NCBI RefSeq assembly: GCF_001314995.1
Contig: NZ_CP012938.1
Coordinates: 1,178,001 to 1,242,000 of the forward strand
Source of the DNA: Bacteroides ovatus
GTDB lineage: Bacteria > Bacteroidota > Bacteroidia > Bacteroidales > Bacteroidaceae
DNA length: 64,000 nucleotides
Direction: 5' to 3'
The translations under genes and the position numbers were made by a program. The notes under the pieces are model-generated. The model was not told the origin of the DNA. It made no database searches and worked only from the letters and a program-made list of their open reading frames with translations. This document shows, piece after piece, positions 1 to 9,420 of this stretch (its first letter is position 1; every line of letters begins with the position of its first letter).

Positions 1-1377
1 ATCAAAGAAGGACTGAAACTGAAAAAAGAACTTGGCAACAAGATAAAGATCGAAAATGCTCCTGACGAATGTCTTTGGGATGGAAACGAAGATGAGTTTG
101 AAGAGAAATCAAAAACGGTCGGTGTGCTTCGCACTCCCAACGAGGATATCCGCTCACTGAAAGAACTTGTACACTATGGCCTGAAAGGAATGGCTGCCTA
201 CGTAGAGCATGCGCATAACCTGGGCTACGAGTCACCGGAAATATTTGCTTTCATGCAACATGCCTTGTCTGAACTGACCCGCAATGATATTACAGTGGAA
301 GAACTGGTTCAGCTGACTTTGGAAACAGGAAAGTATGGAGTATCGGCAATGGCACAGCTGGATAAAGCGAATACCAGCAGCTACGGAAATCCGGAAATCT
401 CACAAGTGAGTCTCGGTGTACGCAATAATCCGGGTATATTAATCAGCGGACATGACTTGAAAGACCTGGAAGAGTTATTGGAACAAACAGAGGGTACAGG
501 AGTAGATGTATATACTCACAGCGAAATGTTGCCTGCACATTATTATCCTCAACTAAAGAAGTACAAGCATCTGGCAGGAAACTACGGAAACGCCTGGTGG
601 AAGCAGAAAGAGGAATTTGAAAGTTTCAACGGTCCTATCTTGTTCACAAGTAACTGTATCGTTCCGCCACGTGCAAATGCCAGCTACAAGGATCGTATTT
701 ACATCACAGGAGCCTGCGGCTTGGACGGGGCACATTACATCCCCGAACGTAAAGACGGAAAACCGAAAGATTTTTCTGCACTGATTGCTCATGCTAAACA
801 ATGTCAGCCACCGGTAGCCATTGAAAACGGAACGATTATCGGAGGATTCGCTCATGCACAGGTGACAGCCCTGGCAGATAAAGTGGTGGACGCCGTGAAA
901 AGCGGAGCTATCCGTAAATTCTTTGTAATGGCAGGATGCGACGGACGTATGAAGAGCCGTGAATACTATACGGAATTTGCTCAAAAATTACCTGGTGACA
1001 CCGTGATTCTTACTGCCGGTTGTGCCAAGTACAGATATAATAAACTGGCTTTAGGTGATATCAACGGCATTCCGAGAGTGTTGGATGCAGGACAATGTAA
1101 CGACAGTTACTCATTGGCCGTCATCGCTTTAAAACTGAAAGAAATCTTCGGATTGGATGATGTGAATCAGTTGCCTATCGTATACAACATCGCTTGGTAC
1201 GAACAAAAGGCGGTCATTGTTTTATTGGCATTACTGGCTTTGGGAGTGAAACACATTCATTTGGGTCCTACACTTCCCGCTTTCCTTTCACCGAATGTCA
1301 GGAACGTATTGATCGAACAATTCGGGATCGGAGGTATCAGTACAGTGGATGAAGATATTGTGAAGTTTCTATCATAA
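1..1377 (+). CDS. hcp: Hybrid cluster protein / hydroxylamine reductase (5' end cut by window)
   Basis: The reading frame is open from the first base, so this is the last 458 residues of a protein that is usually about 550 long. The N-terminal FeS-cluster cysteines are outside the window. The visible part holds the cysteine motifs that bind the hybrid Fe-S-O cluster: 'TSNCIVPP', '[13 protein letters not shown]', '[12 protein letters not shown]', '[12 protein letters not shown]' and '[10 protein letters not shown]'. Family members act in the cytoplasm on hydroxylamine or as nitric oxide reductases in nitrosative stress. A GTG at 124 is in frame but internal and is not the start. The gene is convergent with the uracil permease, with a repeat-rich spacer between them. 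Identification is firm; physiological substrate is inferred from the family. Confidence 0.95.
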   Translation: MKEGLKLKKELGNKIKIENAPDECLWDGNEDEFEEKSKTVGVLRTPNEDIRSLKELVHYGLKGMAAYVEHAHNLGYESPEIFAFMQHALSELTRNDITVEELVQLTLETGKYGVSAMAQLDKANTSSYGNPEISQVSLGVRNNPGILISGHDLKDLEELLEQTEGTGVDVYTHSEMLPAHYYPQLKKYKHLAGNYGNAWWKQKEEFESFNGPILFTSNCIVPPRANASYKDRIYITGACGLDGAHYIPERKDGKPKDFSALIAHAKQCQPPVAIENGTIIGGFAHAQVTALADKVVDAVKSGAIRKFFVMAGCDGRMKSREYYTEFAQKLPGDTVILTAGCAKYRYNKLALGDINGIPRVLDAGQCNDSYSLAVIALKLKEIFGLDDVNQLPIVYNIAWYEQKAVIVLLALLALGVKHIHLGPTLPAFLSPNVRNVLIEQFGIGGISTVDEDIVKFLS

Positions 1378-1426
1378 ATGATAAGGAAACAGAAGGGTAT
1401 TTTACAAGCAGATTCTCTTCTACAAA

Positions 1427-1505
1427 ATAGTGACGGTATTTGATAAGGATAGTGACGGTATACAACAACCATACCGTCACTATTTCCATCATATACCGTC
1501 ACTAT
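1427..1505. repeat. Four-copy 13-bp motif at exact 22-bp spacing, two copies inverted
   Basis: The motif ATAGTGACGGTAT occurs at 1427-1439 and 1449-1461, and its reverse complement ATACCGTCACTAT at 1471-1483 and 1493-1505. The four starts are exactly 22 bp apart. The block lies between the convergent hcp and permease genes. A second block of the same layout is at 24035-24113. It could fold as a large hairpin in RNA or act as a protein-binding array in DNA. Confidence 0.9.
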
Positions 1506-1523
1506 CTTTTTTTCTATATTAGA

Positions 1524-1549
1524 AGGACTCCTGCTTAATCAGGAGTCCT
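1524..1549. terminator. Hairpin between convergent hcp and permease
   Basis: Inverted arms AGGACTCCT (1524-1532) and AGGAGTCCT (1541-1549) enclose an 8-nt loop. There is no clean T-run on either side, so it may be a transcription end signal for either gene or only a structured spacer. Confidence 0.45.
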
Positions 1550-1590
1550 GCATTTACTCCCGCATAGTGGATGTTTTTTTGAATAGAATT

Positions 1591-2775
1591 TCAATCCTCT
1601 CTGGGTAATATTAAATTGAGAACTACTCCCACCAAAGCTGCCAGTCCAATGCCGGACAATGAAAAATCGCCCCAATTAAAAGCAGCGCCACCAATGCCGA
1701 CAGTCAGTGTCAAAGATACAATGATTATATTTCTGGTACGGCTCAAATCAATGCAATTATTCACAAGATTACCAATACCCGCACAAGCAATCGTTCCGAA
1801 AAGCAATAACATGATGCCGCCCAGTACCGCACTTGGAATGGATCTTAATAATGCACTGATTTTACCGATAACGGAGAATAAGATAGCGGAAATGGCAGCT
1901 ATTCGGATCACTTGCGGATTAGTAATCTTTGTCAGTGACATGGCTCCTGTCACTTCCGAATAGGTAGTCACAGGAGGCCCACCCAGCAATCCGGCACAGA
2001 AACAGGCCAGACCATCACCCAATAAGGTGCGGTGCAACCCCGGATCTTTCACGAAATCTTTTCCGGTGACCGTATTAACGACATAAATATCACCAATATG
2101 TTCTATCACCGGAGCAATGGCTACCGGAATCATAAACAACACAGGTTCCCATGAGAATTTAGGAAAGACAAACTGCGGCAATCCAATCCAGGCAGCATCC
2201 CTGACACCGGACAAATCCAAATCGTAGAAAAGCCATGCAGCCAGATACCCTACTACAATTCCACAGAAGATAGGAATCAGTTTCAAAAGCCCTTTGGCTT
2301 TCATTGAAACAACGACTGCGGTAACCAACGAAAGCAGTGCCAGTACCCAGTTCTCTTTTGCCATATTCACTCCTGTTCCCGCCAGTGACAAACCTATCAG
2401 AATGATGACAGGTCCTATGACAACAGGAGGAAACAGCCGCTCAATCACCCTCACTCCCTGCCATTTGACAAGCGCACTCATCACAAAGTAAACTAATGCT
2501 ACTCCAACCATGCCGGATAAGGTGCCGGGCAACCCATAAAGTTCTGTCGCTTTAATGATAGGCGCAATAAATGCGAAACTACTCCCCAGAAAGACAGGAA
2601 CCTTTCCACGCGTAACCGCATGAAAGATAAGCGTACCAATACCTGCTGTAAACAGAGCTGTAGAAGGGTCAAGCCCTACCAATAACGGTACGAGTACCGT
2701 AGCACCGAAAGCTACAAACAAGAATTGTACCCCCACCACCCCTTTCCTCAAAGGTGTAAGATTATTTGAATCCAT
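1591..2775 (-). CDS. uraA: NCS2-family uracil permease
   Basis: A 394-residue inner-membrane transporter with a near-continuous run of hydrophobic segments, as in NCS2 (UraA/xanthine permease) proteins of 12-14 helices. The family signature is visible: 'AIAPVIEHIGDIYVV' in the first half of the binding region and 'GGPPVTTYSEVTG' near residue 290, close to the substrate-contacting TTYSE segment of uracil permeases. It probably imports uracil with protons. The start is the ATG at 2775 (MDSNNLTPLRKG); the frame runs further upstream to 2895, but that extension is polar and unlike the family. Uracil is more likely than xanthine from the Glu in TTYSE, though this is inference. Confidence 0.88.
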   Translation of the reverse strand: MDSNNLTPLRKGVVGVQFLFVAFGATVLVPLLVGLDPSTALFTAGIGTLIFHAVTRGKVPVFLGSSFAFIAPIIKATELYGLPGTLSGMVGVALVYFVMSALVKWQGVRVIERLFPPVVIGPVIILIGLSLAGTGVNMAKENWVLALLSLVTAVVVSMKAKGLLKLIPIFCGIVVGYLAAWLFYDLDLSGVRDAAWIGLPQFVFPKFSWEPVLFMIPVAIAPVIEHIGDIYVVNTVTGKDFVKDPGLHRTLLGDGLACFCAGLLGGPPVTTYSEVTGAMSLTKITNPQVIRIAAISAILFSVIGKISALLRSIPSAVLGGIMLLLFGTIACAGIGNLVNNCIDLSRTRNIIIVSLTLTVGIGGAAFNWGDFSLSGIGLAALVGVVLNLILPRED

Positions 2776-2941
2776 AAGTATAATGTAGATTATTCTTTGC
2801 AAAATTAGTCTTTTTAGACAATTTAACTCCCTTTTTTCACAAAAATACATCCAAAAAGAGTTTTTATTTGTTGTTAATAATGTGTAACTTCGCACGGTGA
2901 GAATTAATACGACAATTTTATAACTTTATAATATATTGCCT

Positions 2942-4408
2942 ATGATATTTACAGCAGAAAACACCCTACTTATCGGTTCTATCTTACTTTTCGTCAGCAT
3001 CGTTGTTGGAAAAACCGGATACCGCTTTGGAGTACCTACCTTATTATTGTTCCTCGTAGTAGGAATGTTGTTTGGAAGTGACGGCCTCGGCCTGCAGTTC
3101 CACGACGCGAAAGACGCCCAATTTATCGGTATGGTGGCCCTTAGTATTATCCTTTTCTCGGGAGGTATGGATACGAAATTCAGAGAAATCAAACCTATTC
3201 TAGGTCCCGGTATCGTGCTTTCCACTGTCGGAGTACTACTTACAGCTCTTTTCACCGGACTCTTTATCTGGTGGATATCAGGTATGAGCTGGTCAAATAT
3301 TTATTTACCTATCACTACTTCCCTGCTTTTGGCCTCCACCATGTCATCTACGGATTCGGCTTCGGTGTTCGCCATTCTCCGTTCACAGAAGATGAACTTG
3401 AAACACAACCTTCGTCCCATGCTGGAACTGGAGAGCGGAAGTAATGACCCGATGGCCTATATGCTTACCATTGTCCTGATACAGTTTATTCAATCGTCAG
3501 GTATGGGAGTCGGAGCTATCGTAGGCTCTTTCGTCATCCAGTTTATCGTCGGCGCGGCTGCCGGATATGTACTTGGAAAGCTAGCTATCCGGATGTTAAA
3601 TAAGCTCAATATTGATAATCAAGCCTTGTATCCCATCTTATTACTGGCATTTGTGTTTTTCACTTTCTCCATCACCGATTTACTGAAAGGTAACGGATAC
3701 CTTGCCGTATATATCGCCGGTATCATGGTGGGAAACAATAAAATCATGCACCGTAAGGATATCTACACCTTTATGGACGGACTGACCTGGTTGTCGCAAA
3801 TCATCATGTTCCTTTGCCTGGGATTGCTTGTCAACCCGCACGAAATGCTCGAAGTAGCTGCCGTGGCATTGTTGATTGGTGTTTTCATGATTATTATCGG
3901 GCGCCCGTTAAGCGTGTTCCTTTGTCTGCTTCCATTCCGGAAAATCACGATGAAATCACGTATTTTCGTATCTTGGGTAGGATTACGCGGTGCAGTTCCT
4001 ATCATCTTTGCTACCTATCCGGTAGTGGCGGGCGTAGAAGGTTCGAACCTCATTTTCAACATTGTATTCTTTATTACCATTGTCTCATTGGTCGTACAGG
4101 GAACAACCATTTCTTTCGTCGCCCGGATTTTGAATCTTTCCAAACCGCTGGAAAAAACCGGTAACGACTTCGGAGTGGAACTTCCGGAAGAAATAGACTC
4201 TGATCTTAGTGACATGACTATCACCAAAAGTATGCTGGAAGAAGCAGACACATTGAAAGATATGAATCTTCCGAAAGGCACGCTGGTAATGATCGTGAAG
4301 CGCGGAGATGAGTTCCTGATTCCCAACGGAACACTGAAACTGCACGAAGGAGATAAACTATTACTTATTTCCGAAAAATCCAAAGAAGAAGATACTGATT
4401 CAGAATAA
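2942..4408 (+). CDS. K+/H+ antiporter, CPA1 NhaP2-like, with C-terminal TrkA-C domain
   Basis: A 488-residue protein with about twelve membrane segments in residues 1-400 and a soluble C-terminal part. The membrane half carries features of the Na+/H+ exchanger fold, including 'TMSSTDSASVFAIL' and 'ESGSNDPMAYML', where the acidic residues sit in the ion path, and 'SWVGLRGAVPI'. The tail (about 405-485, 'LPKGTLVMIVKRGDEFLIPNG') matches the TrkA-C/RCK-C regulatory domain of NhaP2/CvrA-type potassium antiporters. It probably exports K+ in exchange for protons. ATG at 2942 is preferred to the TTG two codons upstream. It stands alone between divergent uraA and a downstream ligase. Confidence 0.88.
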   Translation: MIFTAENTLLIGSILLFVSIVVGKTGYRFGVPTLLLFLVVGMLFGSDGLGLQFHDAKDAQFIGMVALSIILFSGGMDTKFREIKPILGPGIVLSTVGVLLTALFTGLFIWWISGMSWSNIYLPITTSLLLASTMSSTDSASVFAILRSQKMNLKHNLRPMLELESGSNDPMAYMLTIVLIQFIQSSGMGVGAIVGSFVIQFIVGAAAGYVLGKLAIRMLNKLNIDNQALYPILLLAFVFFTFSITDLLKGNGYLAVYIAGIMVGNNKIMHRKDIYTFMDGLTWLSQIIMFLCLGLLVNPHEMLEVAAVALLIGVFMIIIGRPLSVFLCLLPFRKITMKSRIFVSWVGLRGAVPIIFATYPVVAGVEGSNLIFNIVFFITIVSLVVQGTTISFVARILNLSKPLEKTGNDFGVELPEEIDSDLSDMTITKSMLEEADTLKDMNLPKGTLVMIVKRGDEFLIPNGTLKLHEGDKLLLISEKSKEEDTDSE

Positions 4409-4444
4409 CATCTGAAAAGAGTTATTCAGTACACTATAACTGAT

Positions 4445-4510
4445 TCGTCTCCACGCATGAAACCTCTTGCCTTTGCAAGATATTCGTTTCATCTTCATGC
4501 GTGGAGACGA
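4445..4510. terminator. Long perfect inverted repeat downstream of the antiporter gene
   Basis: Arms of 17 bp (4445-4461 and 4494-4510, core CTCCACGCATGAA) pair perfectly around a 32-nt loop that holds a smaller hairpin, CTTGC/GCAAG. It follows the antiporter stop by about 35 bp. No T-run follows, so the role as terminator is uncertain. Confidence 0.5.
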
Positions 4511-4674
4511 AATGTTTTATATAGGCCAATGAACTAGTTCTAAGGAAGAAACACGAATGACCTTTATCCGGCTGATAAAATTGTTCGCTCCCCCTCCGTT
4601 AATTAACCGTAAAACTTGAATTTAAAATTCGGTTTACATCTACGAAGTATTAATTTTGCGCAGTTTTAAACTAA

Positions 4675-6354
4675 ATGTGCAAAAATCGAATGGAACAAGA
4701 ACATCAGTTCATTGATTATATTGAGCAAAGCATCATCAAAAACTGGGACAAAGATGCCTTAACTGACTATAAAGGAATTACCCTCCAATATAAGGATGTA
4801 GCGCGTAAAATCGCTAAATTTCACATCGTCTTGGAAAGTGCCGGCATCCAGCCGGGAGATAAAATAGCCGTTTGCGGACGTAACAGTGCTCACTGGGCAG
4901 TTACTTTCCTGGCGACTATCACTTACGGAGCTGTTATTGTTCCCATTTTGCATGAATTCAAGGCAGATAATATTCATAATATCGTCAACCATTCCGAAGC
5001 CAAATTACTTTTCGTCGGCGACCAGGCATGGGAGAACCTGAATGAAGATGCCATGCCTTTGTTAGAGGGCATCGCTTCGCTGGCTGATTTCTCGGCATTA
5101 GTGTCCCGAAACGAAAAACTCACTTACGCTTTTGAACACCGGAACGCTATTTACGGTCAACAGTATCCCAAGAACTTTCGCCCGGAACATATTTGTTACC
5201 GGAAAGATCGTCCGGAAGAACTAGCTATCATCAACTATACTTCCGGTACCACGGGTTACTCTAAAGGAGTGATGCTCCCCTATCGCAGTCTTTGGTCAAA
5301 CGTGGCTTACTGCTTCGAAATGCTTCCCGTTAAACCAGGAGATCATATCGTTTCCATGTTGCCTATGGGACACGTGTTCGGTATGGTATATGATTTCCTT
5401 TACGGATTCTCTGCAGGTGCACACATCTATTTCCTGACGCGTATGCCGTCTCCGAAAATCATTTCCCAATCTTTCTCCGAAATCAAACCCAAAGTGATTT
5501 CTTGTGTACCGTTGATTGTGGAAAAGATTATCAAGAAAGATATTCTTCCTAAAGTAGACAGCAAAATCGGCAAGTTATTGCTGAAAGTGCCTATTGTGAA
5601 CGATAAAATCAAATCGCTGGCACGACAGGCTGCCATGGAAATCTTCGGTGGAAACTTTGACGAGATTATTATCGGAGGTGCTCCTTTCAATGCGGAAGTA
5701 GAGGCTTTCCTTAAAAAGATAGGGTTCCCCTACACCATCGCTTACGGTATGACGGAATGTGGTCCGATTATTTGTTCCAGCCGTTGGGAAACACTGAAAC
5801 TTGCTTCCTGCGGAAAGGCAACCAGCCGAATGGAAGTCCGTATTGACTCACCGGACCCGAAAACACATGCCGGAGAAATCGTATGCAGAGGAATGAATAT
5901 GATGCTGGGATATTATAAAAATCCGGAAGCTACGGCGCAAATTATTGATGCTAACGGTTGGCTGCATACCGGTGACCTCGGTACGTTGGATGAAGAGGGT
6001 TATGTGACAGTCCGCGGACGTAGTAAGAACCTGCTTCTCACCTCTAGCGGACAGAATATCTATCCCGAAGAAATTGAAAGCAAGCTGAACAACATGCCGT
6101 ATGTTTCGGAGTCACTGATCGTCTTACAGCACGAAAAACTGGTAGCCCTGATCTACCCGGATTTCGACGATGCTTTCGCTCATGGATTGCAGCAGACGGA
6201 TATTCAGAAAGTAATGGAGCAAAACCGTATCGAATTGAATCAACAGCTTCCTAACTATTCTCAAATAAGCAAGATTAAAATCCATTTTGAAGAATTTGAA
6301 AAGACTGCGAAAAAGTCAATCAAGCGCTTTATGTATCAGGAAGCAAAGGGATAA
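4675..6354 (+). CDS. AMP-forming long-chain fatty acyl-CoA ligase
   Basis: A 559-residue ANL-superfamily adenylating enzyme. The phosphate-binding motif 'YTSGTTGYSKGVMLP' is near residue 190, 'AYGMTECGPI' near 356, 'GWLHTGDLG' near 428, and the hinge 'GRSKNLLLTSSGQNIYPEEIE' near 447; the C-terminal catalytic lysine region 'EKTAKKSIKRF' is present. It should activate fatty acids to acyl-CoA through an acyl-adenylate at the cytoplasmic side of the membrane. ATG 4675 and ATG 4690 are both possible starts; the second gives MEQEHQF. A TAATTTTG box at 4651-4658 suggests a promoter just upstream. The exact acyl chain length cannot be read from the sequence. Confidence 0.88.
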   Translation: MCKNRMEQEHQFIDYIEQSIIKNWDKDALTDYKGITLQYKDVARKIAKFHIVLESAGIQPGDKIAVCGRNSAHWAVTFLATITYGAVIVPILHEFKADNIHNIVNHSEAKLLFVGDQAWENLNEDAMPLLEGIASLADFSALVSRNEKLTYAFEHRNAIYGQQYPKNFRPEHICYRKDRPEELAIINYTSGTTGYSKGVMLPYRSLWSNVAYCFEMLPVKPGDHIVSMLPMGHVFGMVYDFLYGFSAGAHIYFLTRMPSPKIISQSFSEIKPKVISCVPLIVEKIIKKDILPKVDSKIGKLLLKVPIVNDKIKSLARQAAMEIFGGNFDEIIIGGAPFNAEVEAFLKKIGFPYTIAYGMTECGPIICSSRWETLKLASCGKATSRMEVRIDSPDPKTHAGEIVCRGMNMMLGYYKNPEATAQIIDANGWLHTGDLGTLDEEGYVTVRGRSKNLLLTSSGQNIYPEEIESKLNNMPYVSESLIVLQHEKLVALIYPDFDDAFAHGLQQTDIQKVMEQNRIELNQQLPNYSQISKIKIHFEEFEKTAKKSIKRFMYQEAKG

Positions 6355-6447
6355 TTATCCCGGATAACACAATGAGTATCCTTGCAATAATTCTCATAGT
6401 ATTAGGCACGGATTATATAAACTGATAATGAGAACATGCTTAATAAT

Positions 6448-6486
6448 AAAAACGGTGAACAGCCTCAACACTGTCCACCGTTTTTT
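6448..6486 (+). terminator. Rho-independent terminator after the acyl-CoA ligase
   Basis: Arms AAAAACGGTG and CACCGTTTTT flank a loop, with a second inner pairing of ACAG and CTGT, and end in a run of six T. It is 94 bp after the ligase stop. Confidence 0.8.
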
Positions 6487-6594
6487 CTAACCTCTAACTA
6501 ACTTTATTTATACTACCTATTTTTCTATCTTCCTACCTAAAAACGAATCCTATTTCCATTATTAACAGTCTAACTTTATAATCAATCGATCTTT

Positions 6595-8604
6595 TTAAAG
6601 TGCCATAAATGAAATAGCCTGTCCGCCTCCGGCAGCCATTCGTATGTTCAACGTATTTTCAGAAGTAACCGTTTGTTCCGTTATCCGGTAATCCGTAGGA
6701 TTTGATTTCCAATCCGCATTCTCTCCATCCGCATAGATGACAGCTTTATACTGTTTGCCCGGTTCCAGGAAATCCAGTTTTATTTCCAGTGTACGGGGTT
6801 TCTCGTTCGTTGCCGCTCCCAAGAAATAGTTGCCTTTTGCTTTACGCACGATGGCTACAAATTCCCCCGGTTCTCCTGCCAATGCTTTCGATTCGTCACA
6901 ATCCGGATCGAAATCGCGGAAGAACTGGAAAGCCGGATGGCCTTCATAATTTTCAATCATATCAGATGCCATCTGCAAGGGAGAATACAAAATCACCCAG
7001 TTAGCAAGCTGTTTCGCCAATGTTGTATTCACACGGCTGTTTCCTTTATCCTGATCGTTCCATTTCTGGCGACGGGGAGAATCTTTGGTGTTCAGAAACA
7101 AAATATCAAACGTACCCGGTGTATAATCCAGCGGACCGGACAGCATACGGGTGAACGGCAACATGACATGATGAGACGGAGGATTTCCTTCGCTCCATGC
7201 ATTCCATTCCATCCCTCTCACTCCTTCACGTGTCATCATATTAGGCCATGTACGACGGATACCGGTATCTTTAATAGGTTCGTGCGCATCCAGCGTCATT
7301 TTGTGACGGGCAGCTGTTTCCACCACTTTCTGATAGTGGTTGACCCCATATTGGCTGTGATGAAGATAACCATTCGGGAAAGCTCCCGCATATCCTGTCT
7401 TAAGGACATGGATACCGTGGTCTGTGTACCATTGCATAGCATGATCCATCTGGCGCTCATAGTTGGGAATATTCCCTCCGGTCTCGTGATGGCCGATAAC
7501 TTCAACTCCTTTTTCCTTTGCATAACGAACCACTTCATCAATGTCAAAGTCAGCATACGGTTTCGTAAAGTCAAAGTTTTGCATACCACCCCAGCTTTCC
7601 CAGCCTTCATTCCAACCTTCAAACAAAACGCCTTCAATCTGATTGGCAGCGGCAAAATCAATGTATTTCTTGGCATTGACAGTAGTGGCTCCATGACGTT
7701 CATCCATCTTCCAGGTTTCTACGCCGAGATGCATCCCCCACCATACACCTACATATTTCATCGGACGAATCCAATCGGTCGTTTCTATTTTACTTGGTTC
7801 ATTCAGATTTAAAATCATAGCCGAATTAATCAGACTAACGGCATCCGGAACAATCTGAATAGTACGCCAGGAAGTAGTGAAATGATTACCTTTACGCACT
7901 TTCACACCATCAGGCCATGGAGCAAGTTCAGCTTTCAACGTATAGTTTCCTGCCTGCTTCAAAGTCATTTCCGAGAAATCGTACAATGCCGCTTCATGAA
8001 TACTTCCGTAGACACCATCGGCAGTTTTAAAAGTGAAAGGAGTATTGGCTGTCTCCACCTCGGAAATGGGACGTTGCGCATAAAGCAATTCATAAGTTTC
8101 GGCACTGGCAGGAATGGACCATGATGTACCGTCTTGGCGAAAACGGAAAGTTGTCAGTTCATCCGTAATCAATAGGGAATCCGCTGCGGGCACATTATAT
8201 TCATAACGGAACCCTACCCCATCATCAAACACACGGAAACGGAGAGTTAACTCCACCTGATCTTTATTGACCAAATTTACCGCCATCTCATTATAATGAT
8301 TTCTATTGGTTTTATTTTCACCCCATGGTTGCGTCCATGTTTCATCTTTACTGTCGAAAGTCGTGTTTTTTATCTGAAATCCTCCGCCCAGGTCGATACC
8401 GTTTTTCTCCGTAAATCCCAATGTCGAATTTTCAATCAACAATGAGTCACCTACTAAAACGTTATACAGCGGTTTGCCGTTGTCGTCTACTGTTAAAGCC
8501 ATTTTGATATGACCGTCCGGCGATTTCACTTCTGTTTTCGGACTGCTACACCCGTAACATCCCAGCACACACAGAAAAGCTCCAATGACATAATTTATTT
8601 TCAT
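6595..8604 (-). CDS. GH97 alpha-glucosidase, inverting type, lipoprotein
   Basis: A 669-residue enzyme with a lipoprotein signal ending at the lipobox 'GCYGC' near residue 19. An N-terminal beta-sandwich (about 25-280) is followed by a TIM barrel with 'GWNEGWESWGG' and a C-terminal sheet domain. Three glutamates, E374 ('GHHETGG'), E442 ('AHEPIK') and E466 ('RGMEW'), have spacings of 68 and 24, nearly the same as the catalytic E439, E508 and E532 of SusB. The retaining-type nucleophile Asp is absent at the 'LKTGYAG' strand. It therefore should be an inverting exo-alpha-glucosidase of the periplasm or outer membrane. Unlike susB it is not in a SusCD locus here. Subfamily assignment is inference from residue pattern. 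Confidence 0.9.
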   Translation of the reverse strand: MKINYVIGAFLCVLGCYGCSSPKTEVKSPDGHIKMALTVDDNGKPLYNVLVGDSLLIENSTLGFTEKNGIDLGGGFQIKNTTFDSKDETWTQPWGENKTNRNHYNEMAVNLVNKDQVELTLRFRVFDDGVGFRYEYNVPAADSLLITDELTTFRFRQDGTSWSIPASAETYELLYAQRPISEVETANTPFTFKTADGVYGSIHEAALYDFSEMTLKQAGNYTLKAELAPWPDGVKVRKGNHFTTSWRTIQIVPDAVSLINSAMILNLNEPSKIETTDWIRPMKYVGVWWGMHLGVETWKMDERHGATTVNAKKYIDFAAANQIEGVLFEGWNEGWESWGGMQNFDFTKPYADFDIDEVVRYAKEKGVEVIGHHETGGNIPNYERQMDHAMQWYTDHGIHVLKTGYAGAFPNGYLHHSQYGVNHYQKVVETAARHKMTLDAHEPIKDTGIRRTWPNMMTREGVRGMEWNAWSEGNPPSHHVMLPFTRMLSGPLDYTPGTFDILFLNTKDSPRRQKWNDQDKGNSRVNTTLAKQLANWVILYSPLQMASDMIENYEGHPAFQFFRDFDPDCDESKALAGEPGEFVAIVRKAKGNYFLGAATNEKPRTLEIKLDFLEPGKQYKAVIYADGENADWKSNPTDYRITEQTVTSENTLNIRMAAGGGQAISFMAL

Positions 8605-8671
8605 AGCATATCTATTGTTTGTATATAGTACAACTCAAAAAGAAGAAACACTTAAATGTAGGGCGGATTTC

Positions 8672-8703
8672 TTTCTCCGGATGCCAGGAAAAAAGTATCT
8701 TTG
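8672..8703 (+). promoter_or_regulatory. Bacteroides-type promoter for the two-component pair
   Basis: TTTC at 8672-8675 and TATCTTTG at 8696-8703 are separated by 20 bp, matching the Bacteroides -33/-7 pattern. The response regulator ATG is 20 bp further down. Confidence 0.7.
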
Positions 8704-8722
8704 CACATAAACAATCTGAATT

Positions 8723-9397
8723 ATGGCAAAGATACTATTGGTTGAAGATGAAATTAATATCGCCTCTTTCATCGAACGGGGATTAAAAGAATTCGGGCAT
8801 TCGGTAACCGTCTGCCATGACGGGAATACGGGTTGGAAAATCCTTCAGGACGAACCTTTCGACCTTTTAATACTGGACATTATCATGCCTAAAATAAATG
8901 GTTTGGAGCTTTGCCGACTTTATCGCCAAATGTTCGGGTATCAAATCCCGGTAATCATGCTGACAGCTTTAGGAACAACCGAAGACATCGTCAAAGGACT
9001 GGATGCGGGAGCAGATGATTATCTCGTCAAACCTTTTAGTTTCCAGGAACTGGAAGCACGCATCAAAGCCCTGTTGAGACGCAACAAAGAAGTCCCTTCC
9101 AATCTATTGACTTGCGATAACCTGATATTGGACTGCAATACCCGAAAAGCCAAAAGGGGTGACATAGACATCGACCTTACTGTTAAAGAATACCGCCTGC
9201 TCGAATATTTCATGACTCATCAAGGGGTTGCCCTCTCACGTATCACTCTGCTCAAAGATGTATGGGACAAGAATTTTGATACCAATACCAATATCGTAGA
9301 TGTTTACGTAAACTATCTCCGGGTAAAGATTGATCGTGACTTTGATAAAAAGCTGATCCATACAGTCGTAGGATTAGGATATATCATGAATACTTAA
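8723..9397 (+). CDS. OmpR-family response regulator
   Basis: A 224-residue regulator with a receiver domain (residues 3-115) and an OmpR/PhoB winged-helix DNA-binding domain (about 130-222). The phosphoacceptor is D52 in 'LLILDIIMPK', with the acidic pocket 'VEDE' at 7-10 and the conserved K in 'DDYLVKPF'. The gene is followed after 23 bp by a sensor kinase, so the two form one operon. The pair faces a CzcCBA-type efflux operon, and CusR/CopR-type regulators of the same family commonly control such pumps. Control of the neighbouring efflux genes is therefore the likely role, but no binding site was identified. Confidence 0.92.
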   Translation: MAKILLVEDEINIASFIERGLKEFGHSVTVCHDGNTGWKILQDEPFDLLILDIIMPKINGLELCRLYRQMFGYQIPVIMLTALGTTEDIVKGLDAGADDYLVKPFSFQELEARIKALLRRNKEVPSNLLTCDNLILDCNTRKAKRGDIDIDLTVKEYRLLEYFMTHQGVALSRITLLKDVWDKNFDTNTNIVDVYVNYLRVKIDRDFDKKLIHTVVGLGYIMNT

Positions 9398-9420
9398 ACT
9401 CACCAACACTAATCCCGGCT

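Noticed and set aside
2776..2895. N-terminal extension of the uracil permease
   Set aside because: The upstream 40 codons are polar and basic with no match to NCS2 proteins; the internal ATG at 2775 gives a normal length.
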